From NCBI RefSeq assembly GCF_900112595.1, contig NZ_FOMI01000002.1, positions 16,690 to 80,689 on the forward strand: 64,000 nucleotides of DNA, given 5' to 3'. The notes beneath the pieces are model-generated. The model did no database searches. It saw nothing but the letters and a program-made list of their open reading frames with translations, and was not told the origin of the DNA. The stretch comes from Algibacter pectinivorans. Lineage in GTDB: Bacteria; Bacteroidota; Bacteroidia; Flavobacteriales; Flavobacteriaceae. The translations under genes were made by a program, and so were the position numbers. Numbering within the stretch: the stretch's first letter is position 1; every line of letters starts with the position of its first letter. Below, piece by piece: positions 1-9,000 of the stretch.

Positions 1-726
1 AATGTTACAAGCTATAACTTGCCTTCAGATTTACCGGAAACTTCAACCATTTTTGTAACCATTACACCTTATAATTCGGTTGGTGATGCCATTTCTTGTA
101 CAGAAGAATCTTTCAGCACTGAAACTTTAGAAACTATTCCGGTGTGTACCACATTAACAAGTCCGTTGGATGGTGAGTCTGATATTGAACCGGACACCAC
201 CATTAGTTGGAACAACATCCCAAATGCAACAGGTTACACACTAACACTAGGAACAAACCCGGGAGATTCCGATATTTTAAACAATGAAGATGTTGGAAAC
301 ACCACAACCTTTTATTTAAATTCAAACTTACCATACAATGAAACTATTTTTGTAAGCATTACACCATACAACACTTTGGGCGATGGTATTTCTTGTTCAA
401 CAGAATCATTCACAATAAAAGCAGAACCATTGGTAGAATCTAAATACGGATTCTCCCCAAATGGCGATGGTTTTAACGATTTCTGGGAAATTAAAGGCAT
501 TGAAAATAGCCCTAATAATAGCGTTGATATTTATAACCGATGGGGCGATTTAGTTTTCACAATTAGTAATTACGACAACCAATCCAATGTGTTTCGAGGC
601 GAAGCTAATAAACTAACAAAGTTTGGAGCAGGCTCCCTACCAAATGGCACCTATTTCTTTCATATTAAAGTTAACGGAACACACAATTTAAAAACCTTAA
701 AAGGATTCGTAGTTATAAAGCGATAA
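1..726 (+). CDS. 3' end of a large T9SS-exported surface protein with CHU_C (type B) sorting domain
   Basis: The reading frame is open from base 1, so the gene begins before the window; an in-frame TTG at 19 is only an internal codon. About 240 C-terminal residues are visible. They hold one and a half copies of a roughly 99-residue Ig/fibronectin-like repeat, seen by comparing 'TIFVTITPYNSVGDAISC' with 'TIFVSITPYNTLGDGISC'. The final 95 residues match the gliding-motility-associated CHU_C domain (YGFSPNGDGFND, then VDIYNRWGDLVF, ending GFVVIKR). In this family that domain is the type B signal for export by T9SS and attachment at the cell surface. The PorP/SprF gene 7 bp downstream supports this, as such partners usually follow their adhesin. 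Substrate or adhesion target unknown. Confidence 0.9.
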   Translation, partial: NVTSYNLPSDLPETSTIFVTITPYNSVGDAISCTEESFSTETLETIPVCTTLTSPLDGESDIEPDTTISWNNIPNATGYTLTLGTNPGDSDILNNEDVGNTTTFYLNSNLPYNETIFVSITPYNTLGDGISCSTESFTIKAEPLVESKYGFSPNGDGFNDFWEIKGIENSPNNSVDIYNRWGDLVFTISNYDNQSNVFRGEANKLTKFGAGSLPNGTYFFHIKVNGTHNLKTLKGFVVIKR

Positions 727-733
727 TAACAAC

Positions 734-1663
734 ATGAATAATATTAATAAACTTTACGCTTTAATAGCCATAGTGGTTGTTTCCCTAATTAGTAACGCTA
801 GTTTTGGGCAACAGACACCCACATTTTCGGAATATAATTACAACCCATTTATAATTAACAGCGCATATGCAGGTCTTACGCAAAACACCGAAGTTTCGCT
901 GTCCAATTCTGGTTTTTTTAACGATTTCGAGGGTAGCCCAAGCAGTCTATCCTTAAGTGGTCACGGACAAATGAACCGTGGAAAAGTGGGTCTAGGCGCC
1001 GGACTTATTCGAGATAAAATTGGGGTAACCACCTCAACCAGTTTTTTTGCTGCGTACTCCTATAAAATCTTTTTCGATTTTGAGAGTAACCGTCCTTATT
1101 GGCAACACTACTCACCGGGCGTAATCTCTTTTGGTATTACTGCTGGCGTACAACAATACCAAGATAATTTAACCGAATTAGGTATTACCAACGACCCCAA
1201 TTTTGCGCAAGACATAAACACGACAATACCAACAATAGGTTTAAGTTTTCTTTTTAATCATGCGTCCTTCTATGCTGGTTTTTCCGCTCCCAATGTTATG
1301 GGTAATTCTTTGGCTACCAACAAAGATGTAAAACTTAGCACACCCGTTTATGGGTATTTTGGTTATAGGATTCTAAGCGATGCCTTCCGGAATATTATGA
1401 TAAAACCCAACGTACTTATTAAACACGAAAAAGAAGCGCCCATGCAAATCGATTTTAATCTGGCAACAAGCTTTAAAAACAAATTCGAAATAGGCGCAGG
1501 TTACCGCACAAGTTCGTCTGTAAATCTTTTGGCTGGTATCTATTTGTTAAATAATTTACGTTTTATTTACACGTACAATATCGCTTCAAACAATTCACCT
1601 CTAGGAAACAGTCATGGCATAATATTAAGTATACAATTTAAAGAAGGCTACGCAATAGATTAG
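734..1663 (+). CDS. PorP/SprF family type IX secretion membrane protein
   Basis: A 309-residue outer-membrane protein with a signal peptide ending near SFGQQTPTFSEY. It then has the family's characteristic opening: Q-x-P-x-F-S-x-Y-x-x-N-P-F-x-I-N-x-A-Y-A-G. The rest alternates like a beta-barrel and ends in an aromatic/hydrophobic strand (GIILSIQFKEGYAID). PorP/SprF proteins are T9SS accessory components that help export or anchor large CHU_C-type adhesins. It starts 7 bp after the adhesin stop, so the two are almost certainly co-transcribed and functionally paired. Family assignment is firm; specificity for the upstream protein is inferred from adjacency. Confidence 0.9.
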   Translation: MNNINKLYALIAIVVVSLISNASFGQQTPTFSEYNYNPFIINSAYAGLTQNTEVSLSNSGFFNDFEGSPSSLSLSGHGQMNRGKVGLGAGLIRDKIGVTTSTSFFAAYSYKIFFDFESNRPYWQHYSPGVISFGITAGVQQYQDNLTELGITNDPNFAQDINTTIPTIGLSFLFNHASFYAGFSAPNVMGNSLATNKDVKLSTPVYGYFGYRILSDAFRNIMIKPNVLIKHEKEAPMQIDFNLATSFKNKFEIGAGYRTSSSVNLLAGIYLLNNLRFIYTYNIASNNSPLGNSHGIILSIQFKEGYAID

Positions 1664-1697
1664 TTATATATTACTAACTTTACCATAAAAAAACACA

Positions 1698-2267
1698 ATG
1701 AGCAGTCTTAAAGAATTCCAAAAATTAGTTATAAAAAATGCTTCGCATATAAATGGTCTAAAGGCAGGAGATAAAGCTCCCGATTTTAATTTACCCAATG
1801 CATATGGTAAAAATATATCGCTTTCAAAAAAGTTAGAATCAGGAATAGTACTTATTAAGTTTTATCGTGGTGAGTGGTGCCCCATCTGTAACCTTGACCT
1901 ACGAGAAATACAAAAATATATACAAGAAATTAAATCTTTTAACGCGTCGGTTATAGCTATTAGTCCGCAAAAACCAGACGATACTTTAACTGTACTAGAA
2001 AAAAATAAATTAGAGTTTGAAGTACTGAGTGATTTAAAACAAGATACAATAAAAGCCTATAACCTTCAATTTAATCCTGGTAAAGATTATCTTAAAAGAC
2101 GTGATTTAACTTTATTAAATGCCGATGGGTCCAGTAATTTACCCGTACCAGCTACATTTATTATAAATACAGACCAAATAATAGAAGCAGCTCATGTCGA
2201 CCCTAATTATACTGAAAGAATGCCTATTATAGACATAATGAATACTTTAAAACGAATAAAAAGATAA
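1698..2267 (+). CDS. Peroxiredoxin-like / AhpC-TSA thioredoxin-fold protein
   Basis: A 189-residue cytoplasmic protein with no signal peptide. The fold opens with GDKAPDFNLPNAYGK, the usual redoxin start, and carries a CxxC centre (GEWCPIC, Cys61 and Cys64). A later 'VPATFIINTDQ' gives the cis-Pro loop typical of thioredoxin folds. Such proteins reduce peroxides or thiols. With CxxC in place of the single peroxidatic Cys of classical AhpC it belongs to the AhpC/TSA-like 'redoxin' group, and its electron donor cannot be told from sequence. It lies 34 bp after the PorP/SprF gene, but the function is unrelated and it may have its own promoter. Confidence 0.8.
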   Translation: MSSLKEFQKLVIKNASHINGLKAGDKAPDFNLPNAYGKNISLSKKLESGIVLIKFYRGEWCPICNLDLREIQKYIQEIKSFNASVIAISPQKPDDTLTVLEKNKLEFEVLSDLKQDTIKAYNLQFNPGKDYLKRRDLTLLNADGSSNLPVPATFIINTDQIIEAAHVDPNYTERMPIIDIMNTLKRIKR

Positions 2268-2268
2268 C

Positions 2269-2531
2269 ATACATTAGAGTTTCCCTTACCTGTAGGTTTA
2301 AATAACCACCACAATAATTCTTTTATAGTTTCTTCTAGACTATTTTTAATAGCGTCTACTTTTTTTGCTGCAAATTTTTTAAATTAGCTCAACAAATTCA
2401 TAGGTCTATCTTTATTTGACCTAAAAATCATGTTTAAATGATTCGGAATAAAACAATAAGTATAAAACTCCAAGTCTCTTTCTTTTCAGAAATAATCCAT
2501 ACGCTTTACTAAAATATCAAAATAAACTTAA
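2269..2531 (-). pseudogene. Decayed REP-associated Y1-type transposase (RAYT-like) fragment
   Basis: Reading the minus strand in one frame gives about 88 residues that align by eye to the middle of Y1/REP-associated tyrosine transposases: FYTYCFIPNHLNMIFRSN, then PMNLL, FKKFAAKKVDAIKN, and KELLWWLFKPTGKGNSNV. The frame is interrupted by TGA (2486-2488) and TAA (2384-2386). The canonical HUH motif (H-x-H after MPN) reads H-L-N, so a metal-binding histidine is lost. The N-terminus and the C-terminal catalytic-Tyr helix are missing. It ends at the 3' end of the peroxiredoxin-like gene. Family recognition is from memory of the conserved core, without a search. Confidence 0.75.
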
Positions 2532-2640
2532 CGCGTTGTAAAAACTTACATCCAATTTATAGTTACAACAAACTCAAATCACAAATCTGATTTACGGTAA
2601 AATTTAGATTTTCAACTTATATTACAAAACCCAAAAGCTT

Positions 2641-2683
2641 TCTTATTGTTACCACCCGCTATAAACGAGCGCTAACAATAAGA
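2641..2683. repeat. Strong palindrome beside the transposase remnant
   Basis: Perfect 11-base arms (TCTTATTGTTA at 2641-2651 and its complement at 2673-2683) enclose a second small stem (CGCT at 2657-2660, AGCG at 2668-2671). It lies between two converging genes, so it could act as a terminator, but it lacks a clear T-run. It could instead be a REP-like target of the neighbouring Y1 transposase family. The rest of the 2268-2713 gap shows only the transposase remnant. Confidence 0.6.
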
Positions 2684-2713
2684 TGGAAATATACAGCTTG
2701 ACATCTTTTTATT

Positions 2714-3745
2714 TTAAGGCGCTGGATTAGGCATGGCCTCATGTACCGCATCAATTTGCTCCAAAATAGCATCGCTTAGGTTTACATTTAAACTTGCAAT
2801 ATTTTCTTTAAGCTGTTCCATTTTTGTGGCTCCAATAATAGTACTGGTTACAAAAGGGCGTTGGTTTACAAAGGCTAAACTCATTTGCGCTAAGCTCATG
2901 TTGTTCTCTTCTGCAATTTCCAAATACTTTTTAGCAGCTTCACTTGCTTTTTCGCCACTATATCTGGCAAACCTTGGGAATAATTTTAGTCTAGCATCAT
3001 CTGCTGCCGTTCCTTTTATGTATTTACCAGAAAGCACACCAAAAGCCATTGGCGAATACGCTAATAACCCAACATTTTCTCTTAAAGCAACTTCTGCCAA
3101 ATCGCTTTCAAAAGATCTAGTTAGCATGGAATATGCATTTTGAATGGTTGATATTTTAGGTAAATTATGGTGTTTCGATTCTTCTAAGTAGCGCATGGTG
3201 CCCCAAGCATTTTCGTTAGATATTCCAATATTTCTTATTCTGCCTGCTTTAATTTCAGCATCTAGACTTTGGAGAATTTCATTAAAATTATCGTTCCATT
3301 TAGCATCTAATTTATAATCTCTAATTCCGAAACGATTAGTATCGCGCTCTGGCCAATGCAATTGGTATAAATCGATATAATCGGTTTGTAGGCGTTGGAG
3401 TTCTAAATCTATGGCTTCTTTTATGGCGCTTGGACTAAACCCTGTGGTTCTAATATGAGCCGTATAATCCCCAGGTCCTGCAATTTTAGATGCTAAAATA
3501 ACCTTGTCTCTATTCCCCGATTTTTTTAACCAGGTTCCAATAATTTTACTTGTACGTCCGCTACGTTCTGCCGTGGCTGGTACTGGATATAACTCGGCAG
3601 TATCAATAAAATTAATACCTTGATCTAGAGCATAATCTAATTGCTCGTGGCCTTCGGCTTCGGTGTTTTGGTTTCCCCATGTCATAGACCCTAGGCATAT
3701 TTTACTAACTTTTATATTGGTGTTGGGTAGTGTTGTGTATTTCAT
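2714..3745 (-). CDS. tas: Aldo/keto reductase, Tas-like
   Basis: A 343-residue NADPH-dependent oxidoreductase of the aldo/keto reductase superfamily. The sequence follows E. coli Tas closely: LGSMTWGNQNTEAEGHEQLD, then INFIDTAELYPVPATAERSG. The catalytic tetrad is visible as Asp and Tyr in FIDTAELY, Lys in ILASKIAG and His in YQLHWPER. The nucleotide-binding end has TSTIIGATKMEQLKENI. I place the start at the ATG at 3745 (MKYTTLPNTN), because the longer frame upstream crosses a terminator hairpin and has no family similarity. Tas homologues reduce aldehydes or ketones; the true substrate is unknown. Confidence 0.88.
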   Translation of the reverse strand: MKYTTLPNTNIKVSKICLGSMTWGNQNTEAEGHEQLDYALDQGINFIDTAELYPVPATAERSGRTSKIIGTWLKKSGNRDKVILASKIAGPGDYTAHIRTTGFSPSAIKEAIDLELQRLQTDYIDLYQLHWPERDTNRFGIRDYKLDAKWNDNFNEILQSLDAEIKAGRIRNIGISNENAWGTMRYLEESKHHNLPKISTIQNAYSMLTRSFESDLAEVALRENVGLLAYSPMAFGVLSGKYIKGTAADDARLKLFPRFARYSGEKASEAAKKYLEIAEENNMSLAQMSLAFVNQRPFVTSTIIGATKMEQLKENIASLNVNLSDAILEQIDAVHEAMPNPAP

Positions 3746-3773
3746 ATAAAATTTTATTATAAAACGTAAAGAT

Positions 3774-3814
3774 AAAAAACCGTTAAAAGCTAAAATGGCT
3801 TTTAACGGTTTTTT
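3774..3814. terminator. Bidirectional rho-independent terminator
   Basis: Perfect 17-base arms (3774-3790 and 3798-3814, core CCGTTAAAAGC) with a 7-base loop, A-run on the left and T-run on the right. On the minus strand it lies downstream of the OmpA-like gene and just before the aldo/keto reductase, so it separates their transcripts. Confidence 0.8.
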
Positions 3815-3816
3815 AT

Positions 3817-4006
3817 GCGTTAGGGATTGCGGTATTGTTGGAGCTCTTTTTGTGTTGTTGCACACTTGTCTGCCTAAAGGCAGATATGCAACACAAAAAA
3901 GCGACTACCAAAATGTTTACATTCATGAGTTCGTTAATTTACAATAAAAACCAACGAACTAAAGCCCGACCCTTGTGGTAACCTGCCTGTCGGCAGGCAG
4001 GCACCC
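3817..4006 (-). repeat. Composite dispersed repeat, copy A
   Basis: Read on the minus strand it runs from GGGTGCC to AATCCCTAACGC and contains AAGGGTCGGGCT. The same ordered blocks occur at 44599-44730 and 57599-57687. This copy carries two nested palindromes. One is CCTGCCTG/CAGGCAGG (3982-4001, four-base loop). The other is a long hairpin with TCTGCC/GGCAGA (3869-3884) inside TTTTTGTGTTG/CAACACAAAAA (3847-3857, 3889-3899). It fills the gap between the OmpA-like gene and its terminator, so it is probably transcribed as that gene's 3' UTR. Confidence 0.7.
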
Positions 4007-4011
4007 AAATT

Positions 4012-4983
4012 TTATTCCTCACTTAGCAACTTAGAAAGTTCGTCTAACTTTGGTGTTAAAATAACTTCTATACGTCTGTTTTTCGCTTTACCTTCCTTGG
4101 TTTCGTTAGAGGCCACTGGTGCGAATTCGCCACGTCCTGCTGCCGTTAAATTTTCTGGATTAATAGCATCATTCTGACGTAAAATATTTACAATTGCCGT
4201 GGCACGTTTGGTAGATAAATCCCAGTTGCTTGTTAAAACACCATTACCTGTGTATGGCACGTCATCGGTATGACCTTCAATTAAAACAGCTATGTCTGGA
4301 TTCTCGCCAAGTACCGTACCTAGTTGCTTTACAGCACGTGTACCCTCTGAACCAACAGCCCAACTTCCTGAACTAAAAAGTAGTTTATTTTCCATAGACA
4401 CATACACTTTACCGTCGCGTTGCTCTACCGTTAACCCTTTACCTTCAAAATCGGTTAAGGCTCTAGAAATGGCATTTTTAAGCGCGGTCATTGCGGCATC
4501 TTTAGAGACGATAACTTGCTCTAGTTCTGCCACACGGTTAGAACGGTTTTCTAGTTCTTTTTTAAGTTTCTCTAGACGTGCGTTTTCGGCTGCTAGCGCT
4601 TGCTCTTTAGCTTCTAATTGCGCTAATAACTCTCTGTTTTTTTGAGAGTTTGCCGCAATTGCTGCCGAACTATTTTTCTCTAAAGCATCGTAAGAGGCCT
4701 TCATATTATCTAGATTGGCTTTGGCAGCGTTATACTCGCCTTGTAATTTATCGCGTTGTGCTATAGCCTCGTCGTAAGCCGATTGTAACTGCTTTAATTC
4801 GTTTTCGGCTGCTGTTTTAGCACTTAAAAGCGCTTCGTTATTGGTTGATAATTTGCGATTTTCTTTTTTTAAATCGGCATACTTGGCTTCGAGGTCCTTA
4901 TATATCTTTGGAGACACGCAAGATGCTAATACTACAAGAGTGAATACTGTGAAAATGCTTTTTTTAATCATGTTGCTTTGCAT
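4012..4983 (-). CDS. OmpA-family lipoprotein with long coiled coil
   Basis: A 323-residue envelope protein. A short signal ends in the lipobox VLASC, so the mature protein is lipid-anchored. Residues about 28-165 form a Glu/Lys/Ala-rich coiled coil. Residues about 190-315 are an OmpA C-terminal peptidoglycan-binding domain with IEGHTDDVPYTGNG, NWDLSTKRATAIVNIL, and the closing NRRIEVILTPK. It should tether the outer membrane to peptidoglycan across the periplasm. Two ATGs compete: 4983 and 4971 (MIKKSIF), the latter giving the more usual lipoprotein signal. The xth gene lies 10 bp upstream, so the two may be co-transcribed. Confidence 0.88.
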   Translation of the reverse strand: MQSNMIKKSIFTVFTLVVLASCVSPKIYKDLEAKYADLKKENRKLSTNNEALLSAKTAAENELKQLQSAYDEAIAQRDKLQGEYNAAKANLDNMKASYDALEKNSSAAIAANSQKNRELLAQLEAKEQALAAENARLEKLKKELENRSNRVAELEQVIVSKDAAMTALKNAISRALTDFEGKGLTVEQRDGKVYVSMENKLLFSSGSWAVGSEGTRAVKQLGTVLGENPDIAVLIEGHTDDVPYTGNGVLTSNWDLSTKRATAIVNILRQNDAINPENLTAAGRGEFAPVASNETKEGKAKNRRIEVILTPKLDELSKLLSEE

Positions 4984-4993
4984 TAATTTGTTA

Positions 4994-5755
4994 TTAATTT
5001 TCTATTTCTACAAGAATAGGACAATGGTCGCTATGAACTGCATCTGAGAGTATAACGGCTCTTTTTATGTTTTCTTGTAAAGGTTGTGAAACCATGGCAT
5101 AATCTAATCGCCAACCTTTGTTATTGGCTCGAGAATTGGCACGATAACTCCACCAGCTATATTGTTGTAAATCAGGATGCAGATGCCTAAATGAATCGAT
5201 AAACCCGCTTTCTATAAAACTCCCAATCCACTCGCGCTCTACAGGTAAAAATCCCGAAACACCCTTCATTTTTGGGTTATGAATATCTATTTCTTCATGG
5301 CAAATGTTATAATCGCCACAAATTACTAAGTTTGGAATCTCTTTTTTAAGATTGTTTATATACTCCTGAAACAGGTCCATATATTCAAGTTTATGGTTTA
5401 ATCGGGCATCGTTAGTTCCCGAAGGTAAATACAAACTCATAACCGAAACGCCATTAAAATCGGCACGAATATTTCGGCCTTCAAAATCCATAGACTCAAT
5501 TCCGGTACCGTACTCGATGTGATTCGGTTCGGTTTTACTTAAAATGGCAACACCACTATATCCTTTTTTTTGTGCGCTATACCAATAGTTGTATTTATAT
5601 CCAGCACCTTCAAAAAGGCTTAAATCCAATTGTTCTTCCATAGCCTTAATTTCTTGTAAACAAATAACATCTGGATTTGCAGCTTTTAACCAGTCGATAA
5701 AACCTTTATTAATGGCTGCACGAATGCCGTTTACGTTATAGGATATAATTTTCAT
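4994..5755 (-). CDS. xth: Exodeoxyribonuclease III (AP endonuclease)
   Basis: A 253-residue enzyme of the EEP superfamily that cleaves DNA 5' to abasic sites and degrades 3' ends during base-excision repair. All family motifs are in order: SYNVNGIRAA (Asn), CLQEIKA (metal-binding Glu), CGDYNICHEEIDI (Asp and Asn), and SDHCPILVEI (catalytic Asp-His). Length is typical for ExoA/XthA. The product is cytoplasmic, with no signal. The ATG start is unambiguous (MKIISYNVNG). It lies 10 bp upstream of the OmpA-like gene on the same strand. Symbol exoA is equally usual. Confidence 0.95.
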   Translation of the reverse strand: MKIISYNVNGIRAAINKGFIDWLKAANPDVICLQEIKAMEEQLDLSLFEGAGYKYNYWYSAQKKGYSGVAILSKTEPNHIEYGTGIESMDFEGRNIRADFNGVSVMSLYLPSGTNDARLNHKLEYMDLFQEYINNLKKEIPNLVICGDYNICHEEIDIHNPKMKGVSGFLPVEREWIGSFIESGFIDSFRHLHPDLQQYSWWSYRANSRANNKGWRLDYAMVSQPLQENIKRAVILSDAVHSDHCPILVEIEN

Positions 5756-6033
5756 TAGTTTTTATTTAAATTTTTAAAAGCGTTGTACCTTTTGTTGGAA
5801 AAATACGCTTTTTATAAAAAAGCGATTGTTTCAGCTAAAATAAATAATACATTACTTTTACGGTATCATTTTACAGCAGATTTAACTAATTTTTTTAACA
5901 TATTAGTTTTAGTGTTTGAGATCTCGACATAAAAATCGAGATTAGTTGGATCATATAATTTTAGAACCCCAAAAAGGCTTCTAAAACAGCGTTTCACTAA
6001 AATATTTTAAACAATTTGTAGTTTACATAGTTA

Positions 6034-9000
6034 ATGAAGGACATAATTACCTTACTTATAGTTTTAATTGGATTTTGCGGCTTTTCGCAAAACCCATCCT
6101 CCAACTATAAAACTAAAAAATATGCTGTAAAAAACACGATTAAAATTGACAGTGTAAGCATTAATTCTAATTACTTTTTTATAAAAAAAAAGGATAGCAC
6201 CGTTATAGATCCCACCTACTATTTGGTTGATTTTCCAAACGCCATTTTAACATTTAAAAAGGCTATTGATACAGATTCTGTACTAATAAACTACCTAAAA
6301 TTCCCCGACTTTTTAACAAAAAACTACCAACAGCTGGACGAGCGCATTATTGTAAAAAATAATAGCACCATCCAAACCTTATATAAATTAAAACAACCTA
6401 ATACAGATAAAACCTATGTCCCTTTTGATGGTTTAACAACCTCTGGAAGCATATCGCGTGGTGTAACGGTTGGTAATAACCAAAACTCGGTTTTAAATAG
6501 CGAATTAGACCTTCAAATTACAGGAAAATTAAATGATAAGGTATCCTTGCGAGCCTCCATTCAAGATGCTAATATTCCGTTACAAGAAAGTGGGTATAGC
6601 CAACGTTTAGATGAGTTCGACCAAGTATTTATAGAGCTATTTAGCGACCGCTGGAATATTCGTGCTGGAGATATAGATCTGGTAAATACTAACTCTTACT
6701 TTTCAAGCTTTTCTAAACGCGTACAAGGATTAAATTTTAACTTGAATTTAGGTGAAACAGATAACAGCACCAATTTATTTGCGGCAGGCGCTATAGTTAG
6801 AGGGCAATTTAGTACGAGCCAATTTACAGCTTTAGAGGGTAACCAAGGGCCGTACAAACTTCAGGGCCCTAATGGCGAATTATTTGTGCTTATTGTTTCG
6901 GGTAGCGAAACGGTGTATGTAAATGGCATTCCTATAAAACGTGGTGAAGACCAAGATTATATTATAGATTATAATGCAGGCGAAATAATATTCAACTCGA
7001 CTTACCCAATAACATCCGAAATGCGAATAACGGTAGATTACCAATATAGCGACAGAAATTATTCGCGATTTGTAGCCTATGGTGGCGGAAATTATGAAAG
7101 CGAAAATTTGAAAATTGGAGTTTCTGTGTATTCTGAAAATGATGCTAAAAACCAACCGCTTCAGCAAAACCTATCGGAAGAACAAGTTGAAATTCTTGCC
7201 AATGCTGGCGATGATAAGTCGTTAATGGTAGCACCATCTGAAGTTCGAGATGAACTAAACGACAACCGCATTTTATATAGAAAAACACTTTTTGGTACTG
7301 TTGAAGGTTTCGAGTTTTCTAACGATCCAGATGAAGAGTTATACCGCGTAACTTTCACTTTTGTAGGCGACAATCAAGGGGATTATGCCTTGAGCAATAT
7401 TAACGCTATTAATAATATTTACGAGTATGTTGGCGTAAACCAAGGAAACTACGCGCCTATTATTCAATTGGTAGCCCCAACCAAACTACAAATTGCGGTT
7501 TTAAATGGTAGTTATGCACCAACAGAAAAAACGAATATTAGTTTCGAGGCTTCGGGTAGCAAAAATGATTTAAATGCGTTTTCAACCATAAACGACGATA
7601 ATAACGATGGTTTTGCAGGGAAAATTAATATCAATCAAAACCTTGTAAAAAAAGATAGCCTATGGACTATTGATGCTTATTTGGATAGCGATTACATAAG
7701 TTCTAACTACCGCAATATTGAGGGTTTGTACAATCCAGAATTTAACCGCGACTGGAACTTAGACCTCGACAACACCAGTGGTATTGGATTAAATTTAGGA
7801 AACCAAATCCTTTTAAATTCGGGTTTAAGGTTATCGCATCTTAAAAAAGGCAGCATTAATTACCAATTTGAACATTTAAACTTCTCTGATGGGTTTAACG
7901 GAAACAGACATATTACCTTTGCTAATCTGTTTTTAAATAAGTTTAATATTTATACGTCTTCTAGTTTTTTAAATGCGGATTCTAACGTAAACACCTCAAC
8001 CTTTTTAAGGTCTTTTAATCGTATTACCTATAGCATGAAACATAGTTGGGTTGGTACAAGAATAGCTATTGAAGATAACGAACAACGTAATAATAGCACG
8101 CAAGAACTTACGGCTTTAAGTCAGAAATTTAAATCGTTCGAAGTATTTGTTGGTGTTGGTGATAGCACTAAGATTTTTACGGAAATTGGGTATAAAAACC
8201 GTGTAAATGATAGTATTAGAACTAATGCATTGCAAAAGGTAAACACATCCAACACTTTTTATTTAGACTCCAGACTTATTCAAAACAAAAACACCAATTT
8301 ATCTTTATACGCCAACTATAGAACCTTAAATAATACAGATGATGCTATAGATGATGAGAATTCTATAAATTCTAGACTACAATTTAACCAAAAATTATTT
8401 AAGCAAATTGTGCAATGGAATACTATTTTTGAAACCAATTCTGGACAATTAGCACAACAAGATTTCACTTACGTGGAAGTTGAAGCCGGACAAGGTACCT
8501 ACACTTGGAATGATTATAACCAAAACGGTATTCAGGAACTTGAAGAGTTTGAAATTGCTCAATTTCAAGATCAAGGTATATACATTCGGGTTCTACTGCC
8601 CAATCAGGTATATTTAAAAACGCATCAAAACAGACTAAGCCAAACGCTTACTATTAACCCAGCACAATGGTCGGTTTCCAATAAGAAATCCAAAAAACTC
8701 TGGTCGCATTTTTACAATCAAACCAGTTATTTAATTGATAGAAAAATAAAACGTGAAGGCAGCGATTTTAATTTGAATCCCTTTAACAATAACGAAGCAG
8801 ACCAATTGGGTTTACAATTAAACTTTAGAAACGTATTGTTTTTTAACAGAGGAAAACAGCGTTACACGACGTCTTATACTTTTTTAGAAAACACCACACG
8901 AAGCATATTATCTGTTGGATTTATAGAAAATGGTTTAAAAAGCCATCAGTTTAATTTTAATCATAAATTATCTGAAAACTGGCTAGTAAATATGCTTTCG

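Noticed and set aside
2641-2683. Integron attC site
   Set aside because: The consensus core sequences are not in the right orientation and no integrase or cassette array is seen; kept only as a palindrome.
2733-3143. 136-codon plus-strand frame
   Set aside because: It is antisense to the aldo/keto reductase, which has all family motifs; the frame has no recognisable domain.
3746-3865. 40-codon N-terminal extension of the aldo/keto reductase
   Set aside because: It is encoded across a terminator hairpin (3774-3814) and lacks family similarity.
6880-7373. Minus-strand frames inside the giant barrel gene
   Set aside because: Shadow frames of a strongly supported coding region.
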